Shown piece by piece: positions 5,324-13,500 of a DNA stretch of 13,795 nucleotides (the stretch's first letter is position 1; each line of letters opens with the position of its first letter). The position numbers and the translations under genes are program-made. A model generated the notes under the pieces. That model ran no database searches. It had not been told where the DNA came from and worked only from the letters and a program-made list of their open reading frames with translations. The DNA comes from Pseudomonadota bacterium (GTDB lineage Bacteria; Myxococcota; Bradymonadia; UBA4248): the NCBI GenBank assembly GCA_017629415.1, contig JAGBXG010000051.1, forward strand, positions 1 to 13,795. The letters run 5' to 3'.

Positions 5324-8300
5324 ATGCAGGAGAATAAAAAAACATCAAAAAAGACGGCTCGCACGAAGTCAGAAAACAAGCCGCGTCGCCAGCAAGCCGC
5401 CTCGAAACGCAAGTCCGAAAGTTCAGCAGCACGCTCGCGTGTAAAACGTGACACGACATCACGCAATACACAAAGTCATAATCCCCGAATACCAACAGCC
5501 AACCCACGCCGAAAACTGAAAAATTCCAAAGCATACGGCTACATCATTGCTGCCTTTTTTATTGTACTCGGGGCCGTACTTTTCTTGATGCTCTTTACCT
5601 TCACGTCCATGGATATGGCGGAAGATGCCGAGACTCAGCTCAACCTTTTCGGTGCCATCGGCGCAAACATCGCCAATATCATGCTGACGTTGTTCGGGCT
5701 GGCTTCTTTCTGGTTTTCGGCAGTATGCCTGTATATCGGCATTTACACTGTCTGCGGTCGTCAGTTTGAAGTCAAACCCTCCGAAATGATCGGCTTGATC
5801 GTGCTTTTGCTCGGTTCATCCCCTCTGTTTCATCTGGCCATCGAAAGCCAAGTGCTGGATCATTTGGCAGGCGGTGCACTCGGGCAAGTCATGGCAGACT
5901 TGGCTGCACATCTCATGCCCATAGGCGGCACCATTGCTTTGGGCATTGGCCTCTCACTTTTCGGCATTCTGCTCGTGACAGACACAAGCCTGAAAGCTTT
6001 CTGTATCGGACTTTGGCGCGTTCTGAAATGGCTGGGCAAAACCTTAGGCACAGCATTTGCGCAGCCTTTTAGGAGCCAGGATCATAAAACAACGCCTGTT
6101 TTATCGCACGATGACAAAGACGATGCCACTTCCGAACCCATCGAGGATATCAGCGGCAGTCTGTATTACGAGGATTCAACCTCTCAATTGCTGGATGGTC
6201 AAGCTTCAGATCTCGAAGAACGTCAAGCCGTTGCCCGTCAATATGAAGCCGAACTCCAAGAAACAGAATCCGCAGAACACCCCCTGCTCCCACCTCCACA
6301 GCCACAAGTTGAAACTCAAGATATCGAAGCTGTACTGGACGAAGCCCAAAACCAAGCTCTCCCCTCGTGCCTTGACGACAGCATGGATATTGCTGAAGAT
6401 GCCGATATTTCGTACGATATCGAAACCGAAAGTGAAACCGATTTCACAGAAGCTGAAGACGCAGCAAACCAACCAGATATCCAGGCTGGCATTCCCACAG
6501 AAGCCTTGCCCTGTGAATCCGAAGAAATCGTTCAAAAAGAACCGGAAAAACAGGCTGACGGCCTCATCGGTATCATGGCACGCATCAAGCGTTCAGCTGC
6601 TCCGCGCCCGCGTTCTATCAAACGCAGTCATTCCGTACCTGCTTTGGAACCCGAATTTGAATTTGGGTCCATTCTGGAGCCGGAACAAATAGGCACCACG
6701 CGTGCTCCGAAACCAGTCCCTCAAGATCCGCCTCCAACATCTGTATTGGGCAGCTGGAAACCGCGTTCGATTGGCAAAAAATCAAGCAAAACCAGCAGTC
6801 CTGCAGATAATCATGTTCCCAATACGCCCTCTGAACCTCCCCACGATGCTCCCGAAAATCCAACGGTTGCTTTGAGTAATGGTCTGACCCCGGTCATTCC
6901 TAAAGTCAGTGGCATGCCTGCGCCCGAACTGCCGGTAAACATGACCAAAGATTTGCTGATGCAGCTGGCGACAGAAGAAATCGATTTATCCGAGATGAAC
7001 GGCCATCAAGTGACAGCCGTGACCAAGATTGGAGACGCAGGCCGTCTCGTCAACGCATTGGCAGAAACTGAAGATTTTAAACTTTCGGATATCAGTCAAA
7101 AACCAAAACGGCAGTTCATTCAGCCTTCTGCATCTGAAAAAGTGACGGCTGAAGTGGCGGCCGTCAAACCGTCTGTGAAAACGTCAAAAACTGAAGACAA
7201 AACTTTGATTCCTGTTTCAGCGGAACTTCAGGCACTCATGGCTGAAAGTGGATATGCATGCAAATCGAAACGTCAATCCACAGGAATGGAATCATCTTTT
7301 TTAACGGGAACATCTGAAACGCCTGATTCTGCAACGCCTGATATTGATGTCGATGATATTTTAAGTGCAGCCATGCAGCATATTGAAGACATCGATCGCC
7401 CTAAGCCCGTCCCGGCTGTCCGACAGGCTTCGGGACATGCCGGGCAAACAGATGAAACGGTGGTGCCTGAAAGTCCCCGTCATGAAGCCGCTTTCAACAA
7501 CCATTCGGCGTCTCTTCGTTCGCATGAGGGCGCAAATTCATTCGTCGTGGCTGAAGAAAAAAAACGCGTCAGTGTCGATGAGTTGCTTGAGGCAGACCGT
7601 AAACGTGCACAAAATGCCGCGGGTCAGGCTTATCAGCGTCCGCCGTTGTCACTTTTGCATTATGATCCGGCTTCGCAAAAAGGTTTTGATGCCGAATCCC
7701 TGCGCCTTTATGCCGATAAAATCGAAGATAAACTGGCGGAATACAATGTCCAGGGCAAAGTCGTTTCGATTTGTCCCGGCCCCATTATTACACGGTTTGA
7801 ATATCAGCCGGCACCAGGTACCAAAGTAGCCAAAATTTCAAGTCTTTCAGATGACCTGATGATGGCACTTGAAATCACGAGCATCCGCATTCTTGCCCCA
7901 ATCCCCGGCAAAAATGTCGTCGGTATCGAAATTCCCAACGAACGCCGCAATACCATTTATCTCAAAGAAATCATTGGCTCCCGTCAGTTTGAAGAAGCCA
8001 AAAGCATCTTGACGATTGCCCTGGGCAAAGACAGTGAAGGCGAACCTGTCGTCAGCGATTTGGCCAAAATGCCGCATCTTTTGGTGGCAGGCTCCACGGG
8101 CAGTGGTAAGTCTGTCGGCATTAACACCATGTTATGCAGCCTTCTCTACAATGCCACACCGGACGAAGTAAAGCTCATCCTGGTGGATCCCAAATGCCTG
8201 GAATTGAGCATTTACGAAGGGATTCCACATCTGCTGGTGCCACCCATTACAACCGCCAAAGAAACGGCTGCCGCACTGGACTGGGCCTGCGAAGAAATGG

Positions 8301-9106
8301 ACGAACGTTATCGGTTACTGGCCTCGTTTGGCGTCAGAAATATCGCCGGCTACAATGAACAGCTGAAAAATCCGACACTGCCGCGTTCAGCCGAAAAAGT
8401 CGCAGAAAAAGATGCCGATGGCAATCCGCGCTACAAACCTATGCCTTATATCGTCATTGTCGTCGACGAATTCGCCGATTTGATGATGGTTTCAGGCAAA
8501 GAAATTGAAACTTCGATTGCACGCCTTGCCCAAAAAGCCCGTGCGGCCGGCATTCATATCATTCTGGCCACACAACGTCCTTCGACAAATGTCATTACGG
8601 GTGTCATTAAAGCCAACTTCCCGACACGTCTGGCGTTTCGCGTTTTCAGTGTCGTCGACTCTCGCACGATTTTGGACAGCAAAGGCGCCGAAGCCTTGCT
8701 CGGCATGGGCGACAGCCTGTTTTTGCCTCCCAATACGGGCATTTTGCAACGCGTTCACGGGGCTTATGTTTCAGATGATGAAGTGCAGTCGGTGGTCTCT
8801 TTCTTATCTCAACAACGTGCGCCGGAATACAATCTCGACATCACAACGCCGAAAGAAGACCCCGGTTTTGAAGACGATCCGTCTGTTTCACGCGCATCCA
8901 AGGATGTCAAATTTGACGAACTTTACGATCAGGCGCTTGAAGTCGTGCTCAGCAGCGGCCAGCCTACCGCCAGCTATCTGCAGCGCCGGCTTGATATCGG
9001 CTTCAACCGCGCGGCTCGCATTTTGGAACAGCTCGAACGCGAAGGCGTCGTCAGCGCCCCCATCGGCCCCAAAAAGAAACGCGAGATATTGATCGGACAC
9101 GTCTAA
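5324..9106 (+). CDS. ftsK: DNA translocase FtsK
   Basis: 1260 aa, similar to the long E. coli type (1329). Septal DNA pump that clears the chromosome terminus and activates XerCD recombination. N-terminus: a very basic Lys/Arg/Ser tail (1-67), then four hydrophobic spans at about 71-93, 108-143, 155-173 and 199-219. A linker of roughly 500 residues, acidic then Pro/Lys-rich (about 245-745), follows. The alpha domain begins near 775. The RecA-like beta domain has Walker A GSTGSGKS (K929), Walker B IVIVVDEFADLMM (D1048, E1049) and the conserved ATQRPSTNVITG block. The C-terminal gamma winged helix (about 1195-1260) contains ASYLQRRLDIGFNRAARILEQLEREG, the part that reads oriented DNA motifs. 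The start at 5324 follows GAGGA by 9 bases. The linker contains two palindromic stretches listed separately. No lolA or other usual partner gene follows. Confidence 0.97.
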   Translation: MQENKKTSKKTARTKSENKPRRQQAASKRKSESSAARSRVKRDTTSRNTQSHNPRIPTANPRRKLKNSKAYGYIIAAFFIVLGAVLFLMLFTFTSMDMAEDAETQLNLFGAIGANIANIMLTLFGLASFWFSAVCLYIGIYTVCGRQFEVKPSEMIGLIVLLLGSSPLFHLAIESQVLDHLAGGALGQVMADLAAHLMPIGGTIALGIGLSLFGILLVTDTSLKAFCIGLWRVLKWLGKTLGTAFAQPFRSQDHKTTPVLSHDDKDDATSEPIEDISGSLYYEDSTSQLLDGQASDLEERQAVARQYEAELQETESAEHPLLPPPQPQVETQDIEAVLDEAQNQALPSCLDDSMDIAEDADISYDIETESETDFTEAEDAANQPDIQAGIPTEALPCESEEIVQKEPEKQADGLIGIMARIKRSAAPRPRSIKRSHSVPALEPEFEFGSILEPEQIGTTRAPKPVPQDPPPTSVLGSWKPRSIGKKSSKTSSPADNHVPNTPSEPPHDAPENPTVALSNGLTPVIPKVSGMPAPELPVNMTKDLLMQLATEEIDLSEMNGHQVTAVTKIGDAGRLVNALAETEDFKLSDISQKPKRQFIQPSASEKVTAEVAAVKPSVKTSKTEDKTLIPVSAELQALMAESGYACKSKRQSTGMESSFLTGTSETPDSATPDIDVDDILSAAMQHIEDIDRPKPVPAVRQASGHAGQTDETVVPESPRHEAAFNNHSASLRSHEGANSFVVAEEKKRVSVDELLEADRKRAQNAAGQAYQRPPLSLLHYDPASQKGFDAESLRLYADKIEDKLAEYNVQGKVVSICPGPIITRFEYQPAPGTKVAKISSLSDDLMMALEITSIRILAPIPGKNVVGIEIPNERRNTIYLKEIIGSRQFEEAKSILTIALGKDSEGEPVVSDLAKMPHLLVAGSTGSGKSVGINTMLCSLLYNATPDEVKLILVDPKCLELSIYEGIPHLLVPPITTAKETAAALDWACEEMDERYRLLASFGVRNIAGYNEQLKNPTLPRSAEKVAEKDADGNPRYKPMPYIVIVVDEFADLMMVSGKEIETSIARLAQKARAAGIHIILATQRPSTNVITGVIKANFPTRLAFRVFSVVDSRTILDSKGAEALLGMGDSLFLPPNTGILQRVHGAYVSDDEVQSVVSFLSQQRAPEYNLDITTPKEDPGFEDDPSVSRASKDVKFDELYDQALEVVLSSGQPTASYLQRRLDIGFNRAARILEQLEREGVVSAPIGPKKKREILIGHV
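6627..6670. repeat. Palindromic repeat-like segment inside the ftsK linker (first)
   Basis: GTCATTCCGTACCTG begins a segment that ends in the near-perfect palindrome CCCGAATTTGAATTTGGG (6650-6667). The opening resembles a widespread bacterial palindromic repeat that starts GTCATTCCG; that resemblance is from memory, not a search. It is read in frame as linker residues SVPALEPEFEFG and causes no disruption. Confidence 0.45.
7405..7445. repeat. Palindromic segment inside the ftsK linker (second)
   Basis: Nested inverted repeats: GCCCG (7405-7409) with CGGGC (7441-7445), GTCCCG (7409-7414) with CGGGAC (7431-7436), and CTG/CAG in the core. This is unusually self-complementary for coding DNA and is read in frame as KPVPAVRQASGHAG. 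It is not the same sequence as the 6627 palindrome. Confidence 0.45.
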
Positions 9107-9185
9107 AACTTTAAAGAAACGCAATGATCGAGGTCAGCCTGCCAGTTCGGACTCACTTACACAAACATCAAATCTATTGTGGGTT

Positions 9186-9231
9186 CCAAGGGGCTTGAGC
9201 CCCTTGGCGGGGTTTGGGGCAGAGCCCCAAA
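9186..9231. repeat. Paired GC-rich hairpins after ftsK (module copy B)
   Basis: First hairpin: CCAAGGGGCT (9186-9195), loop TG, AGCCCCTTGG (9198-9207), a perfect 10-bp stem. Second: TTTGGGGC (9213-9220), loop AGA, GCCCCAAA (9224-9231), a perfect 8-bp stem, followed by AAACTTTGCGTAC. The right half matches 2774-2801. Neither stem runs into a T-tract on either strand, so they look like REP-type elements rather than standard terminators, though they lie 80 bp after the ftsK stop. A T8 run at 9293-9300 has no stem before it. Confidence 0.75.
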
Positions 9232-9311
9232 AAACTTTGCGTACACCGTGGGCAAAAGCCCCCTGAAAAATATCCCCAAATTTTCTATAAACTTTTTTTT
9301 GTGGGCTTGCC

Positions 9312-9370
9312 TATCGCCGCTTTGCGGCGATACGGCTTCGCGGTGCGCTATGCGTTGCCGCATACGCGCC
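9312..9370. repeat. Two hairpins between ftsK and the DUF4476 gene
   Basis: TATCGCCGC (9312-9320), loop TTT, GCGGCGATA (9324-9332) is a perfect 9-bp stem. The second, GCGCTATGCG-TTGC-CGCATA[C]GCGC (9345-9369), has the same outer stem and the same bulged C as the 40-bp repeat at 2590-2699 but a different, still paired, tip. It lies 20 bp beyond the stop of the DUF4476 gene but lacks a T-run. Confidence 0.75.
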
Positions 9371-9389
9371 CCGAATATGTCACCCAGGC

Positions 9390-10307
9390 TTACAGATTGG
9401 CCTCTGCAATCTTTTTAACTTTGTCTTTGGAAGACTGGAAGGAGAAGAGATCATAGAGCACGAACCAATTGTTTTTATCAATCACTTTTGGGAAAACACG
9501 TTCCATGACTCGCAAACGTCTGTCATCAAATTCTTGATCTTTGATCAGGGTTTGCAGCTGTGACATGGTGAAATAGTTGTAAGGCACGATAGAATCGAGC
9601 ATTTGGATTAAATCACTCTCGAAAGAACAGTCATCAAGTTGTTTTTGGATAGCCTGGAATGTACTGGCATCGACAGGGGTTTTGACGACGGGTTTGGGCG
9701 CAACAGGCATGTTGGGATGCGGCGCGCCACCGGGATGGCCGTTGGGATGCGGTGCGTTCATGCCGGGATGGCCGTTGGGATGCGGTGCGTTCATGCCGGG
9801 GTTGCCGCCATGACTGGGCATGGGGGGACGCGCATTGCTCCACTGAGATTTCCAGTTATTGTTTCTATTTTTTGGATTTTTGCATTGCTCTGCAAAAGCT
9901 TTTTCACTTTCGTCCAAAAGCATTTTTAATTTGTGTGCATTGGGAAGCAATGCAGCATCGATATATCCATAAAGTAAATCGTAATAATCGTTAGCTGCTT
10001 TTTTCAAACGGCTCAGTTCATTGCTGTAAGCGACTTTATCTTGTTCGACGACACGGTTTCCCCAATCTTTATGCATATCGTTGACTGCGTTGACGACAGG
10101 TATGATGTATTTTTGAAAACCTCTGTCAGGGTTATTGAGCAAATCTTGCTGCATTTCCATGACGGTTCTGTCAATAGCCATCATCACGTAGACAACTTCT
10201 TTGTCATCCAAACTGCATTTTTTAGGGGCAGCACTGGCCATTACCGGAGCAAAAACAGCAAGCGCTAGGGCGGAAGTTAACAGAATTTGTGAAAAGCGTT
10301 TCATCAT
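9390..10307 (-). CDS. Secreted DUF4476-domain protein with His/Pro/Gly repeat linker
   Basis: 305 aa. The start at 10307 has AAGGAG five bases upstream; a second ATG follows at once. A signal peptide (KRFSQ then hydrophobic 8-22) has probable cleavage after ASA at 26. Residues 31-142 are mostly helical, with C31 and C142 at the ends. A repetitive Pro/His/Asn/Gly linker (about 158-210) contains two exact 11-residue units, GMNAPHPNGHP, plus a partial third. The C-terminal 80 residues (about 218-300) fit DUF4476: SDLIQMLDSI, NYFTMSQLQTLIKDQEFDDRRLRVM, then KVIDKNNWFVLYDLFSF. That domain has no established biochemical role; it is known from Bacteroidetes and myxobacterial secreted proteins. The His-rich linker could bind metal, which is inference. 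It is divergent from the lipoprotein gene across 280 bp, and no standard terminator is seen downstream. Confidence 0.87.
   Translation of the reverse strand: MMKRFSQILLTSALALAVFAPVMASAAPKKCSLDDKEVVYVMMAIDRTVMEMQQDLLNNPDRGFQKYIIPVVNAVNDMHKDWGNRVVEQDKVAYSNELSRLKKAANDYYDLLYGYIDAALLPNAHKLKMLLDESEKAFAEQCKNPKNRNNNWKSQWSNARPPMPSHGGNPGMNAPHPNGHPGMNAPHPNGHPGGAPHPNMPVAPKPVVKTPVDASTFQAIQKQLDDCSFESDLIQMLDSIVPYNYFTMSQLQTLIKDQEFDDRRLRVMERVFPKVIDKNNWFVLYDLFSFQSSKDKVKKIAEANL
9711..9797 (-). repeat. 33-bp in-frame coding repeat (11-residue His/Pro/Gly unit)
   Basis: Two tandem copies encode GMNAPHPNGHP (residues 171-181 and 182-192), followed by the partial GGAPHPN (193-199). The period of 33 bp keeps frame, so copy number can change without breaking the protein. 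Confidence 0.85.
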
Positions 10308-10402
10308 AAATTCTCCTTAAGATGAATCATGGGAGGTTTTGAGTTTGAACTCTGAGAGCAGTTTAATGCTCATCTCGAAATATCACACAGCAAATGCTAT
10401 GC

Positions 10403-10428
10403 CATGATTTTATATATTTTCAATCATG
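10403..10428. promoter_or_regulatory. Inverted repeat in the divergent promoter region
   Basis: CATGATT (10403-10409) and AATCATG (10422-10428) are perfect 7-bp arms around a 12-bp AT-only-but-one spacer, placed about 100 bp before the DUF4476 gene and 160 bp before the lipoprotein gene. The size and spacing suit a dimeric regulator, but no regulator is known. No confident -35/-10 pair is visible in the 280-bp gap; a small GAGTT/AACTC pair lies at 10341-10352. Confidence 0.35.
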
Positions 10429-10587
10429 ACTGCTGATGCCATGTTATTTTACAAAATGTTTAGGAAATATTCGGAACATTTTTATTCATGACAAAATGAC
10501 GTAAAGTAGTGTGAAAACAGCATGAAATCGGCATATTTGGCGATTTTCATTCAGAGATCAGCGATAAAACGAGACAAGGAGTCTGAA

Positions 10588-13500
10588 ATGTCAAAGTTAA
10601 CATTTCGTTTTTTTACGGTATTGGCACTTCTGGCGCTGTCTGGATGCGACAATGGGGATACTCAGCAGGATTTGGGAACATCGTCTCAGGCACTGCAGCC
10701 GAGAAATTTTGATCAGGTGGGCGGCGAACCTTGGGCAAACTATCAAGTCATCAGCAATCCTGTTGACAAATGTACGAATTATGGGCGCGTTTTGGCTGTC
10801 GGCGAAGTCAATGGCGACGGCAAACCGGACATTATTTCTTCCTTACATCATGCAGATGGCACGCGAGAGCTGGATTTATACTGGGGAAACAGCCACTCGC
10901 GAGTAACGATGCTCAATAATAATAAGCCTGCTTTGGATGGTTTGGGCACTGCACTTCGCGTGGGGGCCTTTTGTCCAGACTTGGAAGCCCGCGGGGATAT
11001 TGTGGTGGCATCGGCGCCGGATTATGCCGGCGGACGCGGCGGTTTTGGTCTGGTTTACCGCAAACCGGCAGTTAAAACCCACCGTCGTATGACGCATCCC
11101 GATAAAGATGCCCATGCAGGTACGGCGTTTACGGTTGCCGATATGGACGGCGATGGCAAAAACGATCTTATTTTTCAGGCTCTGCGTCAGGGTAAATCGT
11201 CGATTGAAGTACAAAGCGACTTTTGTCATGGCGGAAGTGACATGAAAATTTCTGCTTACGTCATGGGAGGCGAAAGCTTTGGAGATGTGATTGAAGCCGC
11301 CGATTTGGATGGCAACGGTGTCATGGAAATCGTCAGCTATGACAGTGCCCTGAAATCCCTTGTCTTTTATCGCTGGAAGGCTGGTCAGCTCGTATCTTCG
11401 CGCACAGCATTGCCGCTGGAGGATACGGTCTCGGTCAATGCCTTGGCTTTATCGGATTTAGATGGCGACGGCAAACGCGATATTTTGATTGCCGATGCCG
11501 GATATGCCGGCGGTAAAGGCAGAATCATGGCTTATTTGAATTCTGATGCCGGTTTTGGAGAAAGCTCATGGCAAGCCACAGGCCAAAATAACGGCGATGG
11601 CTTTGGGTATGCCATGGTTGCCGCCGATTTAAACGCCGACCATGTCACGGATTTGATGGTTGGTATCCCTCGGCAACATGCTGAGGATGACACAGAAGCC
11701 GAAATCCTCGTCATGATGGGCACACGGGATGGAACACTGTTTTCGAAGCCATTTTGGCGTGATTTGGCCCCCACTTCGGCTCAAGGCATGGGACATACAC
11801 TTGCCGTCGGGCAGTTTACAGGCACAGGCTGGCTCGATATCGTCACCGGCGCTCCAAATGCCGCAAACGGCGGTTCTGTTGTCATTTATGAACAAAATAA
11901 TCCCCCGTGTTATACGGCAGATAAATGCCTAATTGACAACAAGTGTTATGCCAAAGATGAACTGGCTGCCGATACTTTGTGCCAAATTTGCGATCCATCA
12001 CGTGCACAATTCGATTTCAGCCTGGTGGAATGCCCAGTTATTGAGGGAAAATGCATGACAGGCGGCACATGTGATCCGGCTTTAGGATGTGTGGCCGAAG
12101 CCATGCCCGACGGAACGATATGCGGAGATGCTCCCGTTTGCGAACAAAATGCCTTGACGGCTTTTCATTGTCAGTCGGGTCAATGCGTACCTTATACCGA
12201 ATCTTGTGGCCATTATGTATGTCAGGCTGAGCTGATGTCATGCCCGGATACATGTGACGAGCTTTCAGATTGTGTGGATGGGTATTATTGCAAATCAACA
12301 TTGCATCAGTGCATCTCGACAGAAGGCAATAAACCGCCGGTTGTCGTTGCCGATATTTCAGGCGGCGGAAAAGAACATATTTATGTCATTGAGGTGCCGC
12401 CCAAGGGGCCTGTGACATTGGATGCCTCGGAATCATACGATCCAGATTTCGATGCGATTTCTTACCGCTGGGAGTGCATCACCTATGGCTGGGGAAATGC
12501 CCAGGTTGTTTTTACATCGACTGAACCTACGGTGACGACTACGGCATTTGAGAAAATCGGCAACTATCGCTGTTCCATCTATCTCAAGGATGAAGCTGGC
12601 AATGAGACTTCATGGCGTCATCAGCTGAGTATTGATGTCGTCGATCCCAATAATGCCGTTCCTGTCATTCAATGGACTTCAACACCGGCAAGAAAAAATT
12701 TCAGAATCAAAGTTTATACAGATGAAGCCCTGCACCTCGATGCCTCAAAATCCTATGATCCGGACGGAGATGACATTTCATTCCGCTGGACTTTTGGACG
12801 TTCCGATTCTTACAGCGACAGTTTTGCCCGAACTCAGGCAATTGAAGATGTGCAGTTTAATAACCCCGGCGTGTACGGCATGTATATTTATGTGACCGAT
12901 GCCGTAAATAATGAAGTCTACGATTTTGCCTGGATCGATGTTTTAGATCGCAACGATAAGCCGCCGGTTGTCATTGCTACGGCCAACGATGGTATCAGCT
13001 CTGGCACAACGATTTCTATCAAACCTAAGACCAAAGTCACTTTGGATGCTTCCCAATCTTATGACCCAGAAGGCAAAGCTCTGACATATCGTTGGATGAT
13101 GAATGGGGTAACGCACGATGAACCGATCATTGAACACATCGCGCAAAGTCAGTATGGTACCGAAATTATTTCTATCATTGTCACCGATCCTGCCGGCAAT
13201 CAAGCAGAAGGTACGGTTTGGCTAAACATTGTCAAAGATCCACCGACCAATCATGCACCAGTTGTTTCATTGCCTGCCTCATACAGCATCAAAGCCGGTG
13301 ACACGATAACCCTAAATCCAAACGCATCCGATGCCGACGGCGATACCCTTTATTATCAATGGCAGGGAACGGGGCCTTTGTCTGATGATGATATCGCCAA
13401 TCCTCAGTTTACCGCACCTGCCGATGCCCAAATCGGCACATCCTGGGAATTTACGGTCATTATCCGCGATGGTAACGGCGGGGAAGTCGCAGCCAAAACG

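Noticed and set aside
5178..5534. Minus-strand 118-aa frame between trxB and ftsK
   Set aside because: Starts inside the ftsK coding region antisense and runs through the divergent promoter gap; Cys/Phe-rich random-looking product.
7365..9092. Alternative frames within ftsK (154 and 195 aa)
   Set aside because: Shifted readings of the motor-domain region; the main frame is continuous with intact Walker motifs and gamma domain.
9186..9231. Terminator for ftsK
   Set aside because: The stems are strong but no T-tract follows on either strand, and the module recurs in another gap as part of a repeat family. A Rho-dependent or weak role is not excluded.
9179..9456. Short plus-strand frames after ftsK
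   Set aside because: They are built from hairpin repeats and overlap the antisense of the DUF4476 gene; no coding evidence.
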